Below, piece after piece: positions 24,231 to 34,425 of a stretch of DNA of 64,000 nt (its first letter is position 1; each line of letters starts with the position of its first letter). The DNA comes from Acridotheres tristis (Eukaryota; Chordata; Aves; Passeriformes; Sturnidae). The position numbers and the translations under genes are program-made. The stretch spans positions 62,001 through 126,000 of the forward strand of contig CM072898.1 in the NCBI GenBank assembly GCA_037013685.1. Direction: 5' to 3'. A model generated the notes under the pieces. That model ran no database searches and was not told where the DNA came from. It saw nothing but the letters and a program-made list of their open reading frames with translations.

Positions 24231-25489
24231 TCTCTCTTTGTGTGTGCCTTCAGATCTGTAAAAAGGTTAATGCATTTGTCATAATACAGTGCTCTGACAG
24301 GACTTGTGTTGGCATAACTTGAATTTAGCAAATGAGGAGAGCTTACATCAGTCTTTCATTGAAACAGAGAGGTTATTGCTCACATTGTGCACTTTGCCTC
24401 AAAACTGCACATAAATATTCTGGGAGCATAAAATGTACCTTGCCTAGGGATGGAGTGTTGGATAGAACAATATTTTCTGTTTCAAAAGGTTCTAAGTGTT
24501 TAATGTCATTATGACCAAGTGGATTCATTGCATGACAAAAGTTCTAACTTTTGTTTCTTATAATTTCCTGCTCCTTGAGGCAAGCCAAACCTGCCAATAT
24601 TTATAAGAATGGAGCTGGTGTTGAAAAATTGGTTTTAAGTGAACGTACTTTCAGTGCTTAACAGAATTTCAAATTTCTTTTTCTTTCTCTTGACAAGTAT
24701 TCAGGAATTCTCAGGAAGCAGACAATATAAATCAAAAACCACTGGTTTATGAAGCTCAATAAAAAATAAATTTGGTTAGAGTTTTGCCTTGCTGCAAAGC
24801 AAATTATTGAAAACTTCAAAAATTATTATTTAGACTTTTGAAAATCCCAGTTTACTTTAATTGATTGTGTTTGGTTTTGGCTGAAAAGATGGAAATACGT
24901 GTTTTATGATTCACAAATAAAACAATATATTGTTTGATTTAAAGTAGAAGTAATTTGGGGAGTGGGTAGGAGACTGAGGACATGTAGGATTAATTGTAAG
25001 GGTAGTCTCTTTTTCATGTTTTGTTTGAAAAGGACCCTGAATTTACACTTCCAGTATGGTACATGAAATGAGACTCATACACGAAGTTTTTCATTCCAAT
25101 ATTCCTTGTTTTTTAATGACTATCTATACTGTTAGAAGATCCTGAGTCTATAAACAAAGCAAAAGGAAATGACAAAAGAAATCACATAACACTAAAAATG
25201 TCAATATAAGGCAACTTGCTCTTAACTTTCTTAGCACAGATGCAGCATATTGCCCTATCTAATTTTTAGGGCTGTGTGATGAACTTTACCATGGGAAACA
25301 ATACAATATAAATTAATTTTTACAGAAATGATCATGAGAATAAGAATGTACTGCTAAACTTGGTCATATTTCCATAAAACTACCATCTAGTTTAACAACA
25401 GTTGACAAAATTATATAGTTATTGTAGCCTACTGAAAGATGTGCTATGTATCTTCTGAGAAAATCATGAAATCATCTCCCATGCTGAGT
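24231..25489. other. Unannotated AT-rich stretch
   Basis: Nothing recognised. Confidence 0.5.
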
Positions 25490-25722
25490 GTAGGGCGGGC
25501 AGGGGTGCTGGATGCAGCCCCTGTCCCTGCCCAGCCCCCCCAGCAATCCCCCTGTCCATCCCTGGCAGCGCTGTCCCAACGCTCCTGGAGCTGCGGCAGC
25601 CTCGGGGCCGGGACCATTCCCTGGGGAGCCTGGGCAGTGCCAGCACCCTCTGGGGGAGCAGAACCTTGCCCCAAAACCCAGCCTGAGCCTGCCCTGGCCC
25701 AGCTCCAGCCCTTCACACATAA
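25490..25722 (-). mobile_element. GC-rich CR1-like fragment, reverse orientation
   Basis: A sharply bounded GC-rich island in AT-rich DNA. GGGGAGCCTGGGCAGTGCCAGCACCCTCTGGGGGAGCAGAACCTTGCCCCAAAACCCAGCCTGAGCCTGCCCTGGCCCAGCTCC follows the outline of reverse-complement CR1 (the GGGCAGCCTGTTCCAGTGC...CACCCTCTGGGTGAAGAAC segment), though diverged. Open frames on both strands are composition artefacts. Alternative: an unrelated GC-rich insertion. Confidence 0.6.
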
Positions 25723-28311
25723 TTGTTATAGATTATTAGAGTAGATACTTGCATTACCACTGCTGAACACTTTTACACTGACTTCGTATTTCTCTGGAGT
25801 GATAGTTTTTATACTACACAGGTTTTTTTTTCAAAATAAGAAAAAAAATTAACGTCCAGATTCAAACCTGCTACATCCTCTTTGTCCTTTACTTTGAGAT
25901 GTAACTTTACATTGAGTAGTTTAAGTCTAGCAGAGACATGATTTGATGCCAGGTTCTGCTGCTGTGAAATCCTGGTGGCTTTATTTTCTGAATCTAACCT
26001 GTGTTCTGTGCTCCAAGGAACAGTGGAAACCACCAAGGTTGTGCTTTTATAATACCCTTCGTGCTGTGATAATATTAATAATGCAATAAAAAGGCCCATG
26101 TGCTTTGCTTTGCCTTTTTTTTTGCATTCATCAGTGCCAAAATTACATCCTCTCCCTTACCAGCACCTTCCTGTTTGTTTCTAATGTGTCCTTTCAAAGT
26201 AAAGATAAAAAATGATTACTGGGCCTATCAGACCTTGTTTTCACCTGCCAAAATGGAATATATTCTCAACTCTTATCTTTCTCAGAAGACAGTTTCATAA
26301 TGGCATTAAACCCAGCACACTCAACGAAGTGTGTGACCTGCATGTAAATAATCCAGGATGAATTAAGAATACAATTAACAGTTTGGAGACTCTGCAAATG
26401 AAAAGTGTAAACCGTCTTCAGACCTTGGCAAAACACTTGTAATGAATTGGGCCCTTGACTTTATTATGAGGAGACATTTCTACATAATAGAGAGAGTTTA
26501 TTTATAGCTAGTCAGTGGAGCACAGTGAGATGATGTGCTAAAACTCTGCTAAAGGGAAAAAGGGTTTAATGACTTACTAAATATTTACAATGAGATTTGA
26601 AAACAAGGGATTTTCTGCTTAATTTTGTGAGTAGGAACAGGAAATTTGGTGGGTTTTGGTCTGAACCCCTATCTCCGGTGAATGAAATTAAAAACAATTG
26701 GCAAAATGATGTGCAATTGGTGTAAACAGCAGCTTTTATGAATTACGGATTTCTGTTGGACAAGAAAGTCTTTATATCAGGTTCGCATGTTAAGCAAGTG
26801 TTTTTGCAATCATCCATTTTATCAAGAGAAGAATAATAGTGAAGTTAGTATGATACAAAATCTGCTCATTTTTAATAGAGGTATTTTATTCTTTCCCAAT
26901 TCCGCCTTTTTTTTTTTTTGCCTGGGCCTTGCTGGAGAAAGGAACAATCAGTGTTTCATGGAAACCTAAGGAACCTGAATTGTAGCTACACCACAAAATA
27001 TGACCCAAAGAACACACCTGGGACACTTCTAACTATGGTTACTGCAAGGGAAATATTCCTTCAGCTTATTTGGAACTACATTGCCCAATAAAACCAAAAG
27101 ATTCCTAAAATATACTATCTTGATGTATCAGAAGGAAAAGTCTTGCTGACCCTCCACAAGAAGAGATATTTGCCAGCTCTCTCTCTAGGTCTAGAAAAGA
27201 CTATTCTACTAACTTTGTTACAGCAAGATTTGAAATGTCAGTCCCATAGAAGATTTCTGTGGCATTGCCCGTAAAAGTTTTTTTCCTTCTGATGAAAAGT
27301 GACAAATGTGATGCTCTAGTGGAGTATAATGGATTAGAGGACTAAACAAGTTTAGAGACCAAGATGTCATTTTCTCTTGAGACAGAGCTCCTGTTTAAAC
27401 CATTTTCAAATGGAGGCACCCAACAAGAGGGAATGCAGATATTGTAAGCAGCTGATCTAGTGATGTACCCAAATATGCCCAACTATGCACCTACATCCTC
27501 ACATGGGGTCCTTCCAAAATTCTCTGTATGTTTTCAGGGAAGTAAATTCTTTATAGGAAAAAAAGTCACTCAAACTAAGAAAACACCAAAAAAAGGTCTC
27601 AACATAAGTGGGGAAAAGATTCTGCTACAGCAAAGGCTAAATCTAATAATGTATTTACTCACCAAAATAAATATTAAATGTACAAGAAGAAAGTGCACAA
27701 ATTTTGCCATCATTACACATGCACATTTTCTCCTTAGATTTTTAAGGGGAAAATAGGTACACTGGAGAATTCTGTGGGACTTTTCCCCCCCTTATCAGTT
27801 ATAGGCTGTTCTGAAGGTCCTTTCTGTGATAAAAGAACTTTTGCTCAGAGGTTCGTTTTGTCCAGCTTTTTATGAGTTAGTTTAGTACAACTGAACTTTG
27901 CTTTTCCAGATTAGATATTTGCACGAAGTTCTTTGTGACACACAATTTTCTTTTCACTGAAGAAGTTCATATACTTTTTATCTACTGTTTTCTAAACAGA
28001 GGTGTCATTTAATCAGAGCTGTTGAATTCTGCATGACCTTGGCTTAACTTTTTCTAAATATTTGATGCACTTTTAATAATAATCTTCAAAATATTCTTAA
28101 TACCACACTGAAATCTGAGTAGCAATGTAACATCCTTTGGTTTATATTTGTGTTTTTATTACTGTAAATATAATGCAGTCATGCTTTTGCATACTATAAT
28201 GCTTTTACTCTAGTTGATCTCTATGTCAAGAGTCTTGAGTTGCTTCTTTACCAGCAAAATACAATCATAAGAAGTAGGACTCAAAGGGGTTTCATTACAT
28301 AATGCAGCACA
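25723..28311. other. Unannotated stretch
   Basis: Unique-looking, AT-rich. The 26320-26830 part contains several homeodomain-like TAATTA/CAATTG/ATTA words and might be conserved non-coding DNA; that can only be settled by alignment. Confidence 0.45.
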
Positions 28312-28317
28312 TTTATT
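28312..28317 (-). terminator. Candidate poly(A) signal AATAAA
   Basis: Reverse-strand AATAAA in AAGGAATAAATGTGCTGC, about 80 bp beyond the stop codon of the open segment at 28399-28670. A single hexamer is weak evidence. Confidence 0.3.
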
Positions 28318-28398
28318 CCTTATGGAGCGTCAGCCACAATCACACATTCCTGGCAGGTGTTTGCACATGTTCTGTGCCAAAGGATGCATGTGGTCTCC

Positions 28399-28670
28399 TC
28401 AGGCTGTCTGGTCTGGTACTGCACTGAAAACTGCACTGTCAGAAACCCTCTCTACTACTTCAATATCAGAAACTTTATTGGTGTTTAAAAACAAACAACC
28501 CAAAATTTCTTGTTGTACCTTTTTTTCTGCATTTTTTTTCACCCATAAGTGCTGGAAGTGTTTGATCTTCTCCCCCATATCTTTGGTCAGTTTTTCTTTT
28601 ATGCCGTCAAAACCACAGTAAGAAGCTACGATAGCCACAAAACTGCAAAATGGAAGTGTCACTTCAACAT
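28399..28670 (-). CDS. Possible terminal exon or retrogene piece of unknown protein
   Basis: Reverse strand. After a plausible splice acceptor (TCATTTCATACAG, AG at 28672-28671) a frame stays open for about 90 codons to a stop at 28399. It begins VEVTLPFCSFVAIVASYCGF, then a lysine/glutamate-rich, probably helical stretch (about residues 25-60, including KEKLTKDMGEKIK and WVKKNAEKKVQQEI), then an acidic/serine tail ending VPDQTA. AATAAA follows about 80 bp after the stop (28312-28317). I do not recognise the protein. The length alone could be chance in this window; the acceptor, stop and poly(A) signal in the right order are what make it worth listing. Could equally be noncoding. Confidence 0.25.
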
Positions 28671-31600
28671 CTGTATGAAATGATTGAAGTCAGTGTTTTA
28701 TAGATTGTCCATTCCTTGATGTGGATCCCCAGGACTGGTACCTGTTCTTTTCCTTACCTTTTTCCCTCAGCCATTTGTGCTGAGCTCTCTCCGAGTCTCC
28801 TCCCTCCCTTCTCCACCCTTCCTGCTCGAGCTCTGTTTCCCACAATCAGCAGATTTCCTTCCTCCTGGCTTATTGTTTCTCTGGGGTAGCTGAATAAATA
28901 AATCGCACAAAAGTGGCCTGGTATTGATCTTTAGAGCACGCTGTTAGTGCTTTCCCTCTGTTCTGAAGTGAATTATTTTATAAGCACTTGTCTTTAATAA
29001 CTGAGCTGGTCCATTATCCACAGCAGCAGCTCAGCAGTGCTGATATTATAATCACTCTCCTTACACACACCATTGTATCAGATTGCTCCAAGATCAAGTG
29101 AAACATGTCTGTGACTTCCCTTCTCTAAGTGTTTTTGTCCTTGTGTGACCCACAGAAAAGTCCTCTCTCAAAGAAATCCTTGAAGTTGCTGCTCTGGGCT
29201 TTCTTTGTGGGTTTGGTTTTAAATTAAGAATAAGAAAAAGAAGCATTTGTTCCTTTTATTTTGTACTGCTTCAAGTTTTCCTTCTTTTTATTGCAAGTGG
29301 TATGCTGCTTAATGCAAAGGAAGAAAAGTGAAAGAGTTTGTTTATTCATTCTTTGAAAGAGTCGAAATCTCAGGTGAGGAGTAGCAGTTTACTTGTATAT
29401 CCTTTCTTTAGTATAATGGCTTAGAGGCAGTAGAGAGGAAAGAAAAGTTATTGATGGGGAATTTATCCTGCAAAAGCACCTTTTTGGGATGTAAGGATTC
29501 TGCCCATAGGAGAAGGAATAGAAAGCCTGTAGAAATTCTTATTCAGGACTTGGGAGACTCAGGTTGGGTGTTCGCAATAACCATGGCAGTGTATTACATT
29601 TGTGTAATGCAGATGTAAGAGTAGCCTCTGTGTTTAGGTGAAAACACTGCAGCTCAACATCTGATCATCTGCCCCTCAAATGAATTCCTTAATCAATCAA
29701 AGAGCGTAATTGAGCATGACATTTTCAAAATAAAATCAAGCAACTGCTGAAACAAAGAGATTAAACAAAATGCTCTTCAACCAGTATCTTCTATATAGAC
29801 ACAGGTGTGAATCATATTTCAAGGGAACAAATTGCTTTTTGATTCATCCAAAAGTGTAGTGTAAATTTTAGTGTGTTACTGATGACTAAACAATGTTCCA
29901 GTCTGAGATCTCATGATAATTTTTAGGAAATGTTGTCCTTACTTTCTGAAATCAAGCTGTTTTTCCAGTGGAAAAAGGATTTGGCTTCAAACATGTGTTG
30001 CCCAATGAACAGAATATTCTGGTGATATATTTGATTATATGTTTCCATGGTTGTTTTATAGCTCTGTAATGAGCTGGATTATAATAAACAAACTGGGAAA
30101 CAAAAATTGGACGTCAGTACGTTATTCGTTGTTGAGCATTAACATTGCTGAAACAATTTAACAGTGTAAATTTAGTTTATTAAAAGATGAAGAGTAGTAT
30201 AAACAAGGCAAGAATAGTCTTAAATTATTTTCTACAGCCAGCTTTCGGTGTTCCCTTTCTTTCACTGCAATTGATTCTGTGAAAAGAAGATATTTTCTAT
30301 GTGCTTCTTGTGCATTTCTATCTACCAAGCCAAATCATATTACAGAAAGCAGAATGCAGTTAAATGAGAGTTGAATTACTCTCGAATGACAAAGAAATGT
30401 TCAGCTATAAAACGTGTTGTGGGACTAATGTGCTCTTCCAAGTCAGATTGGTTGCAAAAGAAGGAATTAAAATAAAAATCTGGACTTGTAAAATAGAAAT
30501 GTGCTTTCCAAAGATGTCTCTTCTAGAACAATCTGGGAGAAAGCCTGGTTGACAGGATTTGGATGAGGGACACTCTAATGGAAACAATCAGAATTAAATA
30601 AATAAAAAGATTGATGGTCAGAATTTCTAAATCCTAGTGTTCCATGTGCTGTGTCCTGGTTCCAGGCTGAGGCCCTGCTCCCACAACTCCTCAATCCCAG
30701 TGGCCTTGCTGGGCTCTGGGCAGAGTCCTGACGTGGCCATGTGTGGGCTATGAGCAGGGCTTGGGAAAGCTCCAACGTTCTGACAGGTTGCTGATATCAA
30801 GTATTATAACTGAAATCACAGATGGGAAATCATGACTCTCTTTAGCTTAAAACTGCCAAATTTAAATGGCATTTCATGGGACCAGCAAAACACATTTGTT
30901 CAATGACCTCAAAATGACCTTTAAGACTGAGTCCAAAGCTTTGTTGGAAACATTCAGTTTTAAAAATTGTACTGGATAAAATTCAATGTATTCATTCAAT
31001 GATGAGAAACATTACGTGGCTTTCATTTGAACTGTTGCCACTTTTCAGACTTGCACTTGTATTTTTATTCTTCTCAGCACAAATTTGCTGTCTTAGGCAT
31101 CCTAAGACAGGTGAGCGTTAAGAAAAGACTGTATTGGAGATGCAGTCCTTTGCAGAATGTTTCTATTACATTTCAAGAGAGCTGGAGGAAGTCCCAGGCC
31201 AGGAAGGGTAATTTGGAAACAAGTGCAGAGACATCGGAAGGAGCTGGTCAATGGTGTGTCCTTGCTGGGAGAACAGAGATTGTGTAGCAGCCCTGGAGAG
31301 AGGAGGCAGATGAGGGAGGAGGAACACCTCTGGGTTTGTCTTGGAAGAATGGATTCCCTATGATGAAGTGGGGAAATTACTTAAGACTTAAGAGAATTAC
31401 TTAAGGACAAGCAGTGATGAAAGCCAAGAGGGCACAAATTGGCCACAAGTTTGGAGATCATATTCTAACTTGTTTCAGGCTATTATTAACGAATTCAGCA
31501 GAATGGGTCATTTAAAACAAAGGAGCAAACAAGATGATTACTGAACATTTTTACCTGAGAAATTTTGCTGGGAGAAGGCATCGAAACTGAGTCGATCTCT

Positions 31601-32035
31601 AGTTCTATGGGAAGAGTCAAGGATGGATCAAGTAGTACAGTCTTAGGTAGTGAATTTCAGTGATAAGGACAGCAATGACACTGGTAAAGGTTGGAGGGGA
31701 GAGAAGCCTTGGTTTCTTACGGAGTTCACCTCTGCTTGTGTTTAAGTTGATGGAAAGGTGTGCCAGAGCAGGATATACTATATCTACACTACATACCTTA
31801 TTTTCCATATTTCTGCTGTAAATATTTCAATATTTATATTTCTTATCAAAGCAATATGGATATTCTTTTACTTGGGACTGCCATGACATTCACTAAGGTT
31901 GATCACTGATTAGGAAAATACAGATCTCATGAATCAATAATACACATCTAATCCAGCTGGTTCTGATAAAAATCAATAGAGTTACCATTTGATGTTTCAT
32001 GAGCTGGAATAACTACATATAGTTATTTATACATA
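28671..32035. other. Unannotated stretch
   Basis: No gene or transposon recognised in 3.4 kb. A C/T-rich run lies near 28740-28860 and AT-rich unique-looking sequence fills the rest. Confidence 0.5.
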
Positions 32036-32697
32036 AATCATAAAATTATAGAATGTTTTGGGCTGGAATGGACCTCAAAGCCCACCCAGTGCCACCCCTG
32101 CCATGGCAGGGACACCTCCCACTGTCCCAGGCTGCTCCAAGCCCCAGTGTCCAACCTGGCCTTGGGCACTGCCAGGGATCCAGGGGCAGCCACAGCTGCT
32201 CTGGGCACCCTGTGCCAGGGCCTGCCCACCCTGCCAGGGAACAATTCCTGCCCAATATCCCATCCAGCCCTGCCCTGTGGCACTGGCAGCCATTCCCTGT
32301 GTGCTGTCCCTCCAGCCCTTGCCAATTGTCTCTCTCCATCTTTCCTGCAGCTCCTTCAGGCCCTGCAAGGCCACCCTGAGCTCAGCCCAAAGCTTCTCCT
32401 CTGCAGGTGAACAATGCCAGCTGTGCCAGCCTTTCCTCCCAGCAGAGCTGCTCCATGCTCTGCTCATCCTGGAGCCTCCTCTGGGCTCTCTCAGCATCTC
32501 CAGCTCCTTGCTGTGCTGGCCCAGGGCTGGGGCAGCTCTGCAGGTGTTCAGGGTCTCACCTGGGGGGCAGAGGGACAGAATCCCCCCTGCCCTGATGCCC
32601 ACCCTGGCTCAGCCCGGGGCAGGGTGGAGGTTCTGGGACTGGGCATATTCAATTCTCACCACCATTTCCTGCAAATCCTTCTCCCAGGGCTGCTCTT
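32036..32697 (-). mobile_element. CR1 LINE 3' fragment, reverse orientation (longest of its type)
   Basis: Begins AATTATAGAATGTTTTGGGCTGGAATGG (reverse of the CR1 3' end) and runs through the same 3' UTR and ORF2 C-terminal region as the 14.3 kb copy, then further: CAGCAGAGCTGCTCCATGCTCTGCTCATCC, GGGGCAGAGGGACAGAATCCCCCCTGCCCTGATGCCC, to CTCCCAGGGCTGCTCTTGAT. It contains the longest open frame in the window (213 codons, forward strand, antisense to CR1), which is a composition artefact. The near identity to the 14.3 and 42.7 kb copies suggests a fairly recent songbird subfamily. Confidence 0.92.
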
Positions 32698-33303
32698 GAT
32701 CTGTAAATCTTTTTACATTACAAAGCTAAACCAGCAGCTTTTAAGAGTAATCATTTAAAAAGTAATTAATGCTTAGGAGGAACATATTTCTTATCCCTAA
32801 AATACCCACTCTGAATTTCTCAGGAACCCCTGGTTCAAACTTTGGTAGTTGATACTGTCAATCAACACCCATTATCTCTTGGCCAGCCTGGCTGAGAAGC
32901 AGTTGTGCTCCATCTGACACACTGCGACCCATTTCTAGTTCGCTTATGTGAAAAGAATACATTAGACATCTGCTTCCCCATTTGATTGATTTATCATGCA
33001 CTGTGAAAGTGCTTCAAAAACATGCTGAAACCCTTGGTAATGTGCTGGGAAGATAAACTTAGATCACCATTGTTCCCACCTCTCTGAATTACTTATTGGA
33101 AACAAAGCCAACTGATTCAGGATATGAATTTTAAAGATTTCCTGAAAATGAATTATTTTAATATGTGCTTTATTACTCATTATTAATTTATAAAGGTTTG
33201 AATAGGAACATTGTGGTGTGAGATGTAACTAGGTGGTGAAAGGTATGAAAAAAGATTTGACACAGAACCATTTGGCTTTTAAGGCAGTATCACAAATTAC
33301 ATC
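32698..33303. other. Unannotated stretch
   Basis: AT-rich, nothing recognised. Confidence 0.5.
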
Positions 33304-33309
33304 ACCTAC
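33304..33309. repeat. 6-bp target-site duplication, left copy (ACCTAC)
   Basis: Perfect direct repeat with 34109-34114, abutting the TG of the retroviral element. Six bases is the duplication length of ERVK-type (betaretrovirus-like) integrases. Confidence 0.85.
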
Positions 33310-33347
33310 TGTGAGGTTTCAGAGGGGACCTCTGGGAGGGTAATAAT

Positions 33348-33365
33348 TCCTCACATGGGGCACCA
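33348..33365 (-). other. Putative retroviral primer-binding site
   Basis: TGGTGCCCCATGTGAGGA on the reverse strand, two bases after the 5' LTR ends in CACA. Primer-binding sites start TGG because tRNAs end CCA, and lie just after the 5' LTR, as here. Which tRNA fits could not be decided by eye. Confidence 0.7.
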
Positions 33366-33474
33366 AATGTGAGGTTTCAGGGGGGACCTCCGGGTGCCTC
33401 CTGTGCACCCACACTGTCGGGCCTATTCTTCTTTTGTGTAAAAAGCAAAGCGGCTAATAGTTGCTATGAAGTTA

Positions 33475-33480
33475 TTTATT
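33475..33480 (-). terminator. LTR poly(A) signal AATAAA
   Basis: AATAAA on the reverse strand in GCAATAAATAAC, about 180 bp downstream of the TATA box and 107 bp before the LTR end; consistent with the R region of the LTR. Confidence 0.65.
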
Positions 33481-33655
33481 GCAGAAGCACATCAGTCTCA
33501 AAAGCAAATACAAAGCAAGGCAAAGCAATGGCTAAAAGCAATGGCTAAAAGCAATGGCAAAGCTGCAGTGGCAAAATGCAATGGCAAAATGCACATAGCA
33601 TAAAGCCATGGCATGGAGCCCCGGCATAGAGCCCCAGCTCTCCCTGATGCATGTT

Positions 33656-33663
33656 CTTTTATA
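33656..33663 (-). promoter_or_regulatory. LTR TATA box (TATAAAAG)
   Basis: TATAAAAG on the reverse strand in TTTCTATAAAAGAACATGC, some 445 bp into the LTR. It matches the strong retroviral core promoter consensus. Confidence 0.65.
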
Positions 33664-34108
33664 GAAACTTTCCAACCAGCTAAGACACAAACTTGGACCC
33701 CTACTTCTTAACCTATTAGAATTCTAGTTTCTTAGCATGCCAGGTTACGTATAGACTACGTTTATGGCCTATCTTGTTCAAATTGAAAAATATAAGCAAT
33801 ATTCTTAACTCTAACTCTATTATGTCTGAAGCTGGGTTCTTGGAGCCTCTAAGCCTCTGTTTTTCAACCTTCACTAAAACGTACTACTTCTTAGGCATCT
33901 AAGACCTTTTGCTTACTAAAAGCACTTAAAACTTATTCCATTCACTTACTTATTTTCTCTCTCTTATGTTACAACCTAAGTCTTCACCTCTGCCTTATAA
34001 GTGAGAAGCCTAATATACTTCAATCCATCTAAAGGTTTCAACTCAATCCCTGCATTCTGATTTCTTTCTGAAGAAATCAGAGAAATTCCTGACTTACTGA
34101 CTCCAACA

Positions 34109-34114
34109 ACCTAC
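34109..34114. repeat. 6-bp target-site duplication, right copy (ACCTAC)
   Basis: Identical to 33304-33309. Lies between the provirus and the CR1 fragment that follows. Confidence 0.85.
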
Positions 34115-34127
34115 CCCATTAATTCTT

Positions 34128-34425
34128 ATGTGAGAAAGCACAGCTCTGGTGCTCCCAGCATAAGAAGGACAAGGAACTATTGGAGCAAGTCCAGAGAAAG
34201 TCATGGATACATGAACTGGATAAATGAAATGGATGTGGAGACAGGTTGGCTCAGCTTGGAGAGGAGAAGGCTGTGTGGAGAGCTCAGAGCTCCTTCCAGG
34301 GTGTGAGAGGCTGAAGGGAACCAAAGAGGGACAATTCATCAGGAACTGCAGTGCCAGGACAAGGCGAAATGGCTTCAAACTGAGAAAGAGGAAATTTCCT
34401 TTAGGGATAATTTTGCTTGCACTAT
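34128..34425 (+). mobile_element. CR1 LINE fragment (3'-truncated)
   Basis: AAGAAGGACAAGGAACTATTGGAGCAAGTCCAGAGAAAG, GGTTGGCTCAGCTTGGAGAGGAGAAGGCTGTGTGGAG, GGGACAATTCATCAGGAACTGCAGTGCCAGGACAAGG, GGCTTCAAACTGAGAAAGAGGAAATTTCC are the ORF2 C-terminal and adjoining part of CR1. Unlike the other copies it ends before the 3' UTR, so its 3' part has been deleted or lost. Its 5' end lies just beyond the provirus target duplication. Confidence 0.82.

Larger units (their letters stand above)
33310..34108 (-). mobile_element. Collapsed ERVK-like provirus (5' LTR, primer-binding region, 3' LTR stub)
   Basis: A 799-bp element starting TG and ending CA between perfect 6-bp duplications. On the reverse strand: a full LTR from TGTTGGAGTCAGTAAGTC (34108) to CCTGAAACCTCACA (33368), with TATAAAAG at 33663-33656 and AATAAA at 33480-33475; then TT and a primer-binding-site-like TGGTGCCCCATGTGAGGA starting at 33365; then only some 25 bp before a second LTR terminus (AGAGGTCCCCTCTGAAACCTCACA, ending 33310). 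So all coding genes and most of the 3' LTR are missing, while both outer ends and the duplication are intact. A plain solo LTR would not keep the primer-binding region. The tRNA primer was not assigned. Non-coding; cannot make protein. Confidence 0.85.

Noticed and set aside
32058..32699. 213-codon open frame, the longest in the window
   Set aside because: Lies antisense within a CR1 copy; GC-rich sequence is open in several frames on both strands, and similar frames recur in other copies.
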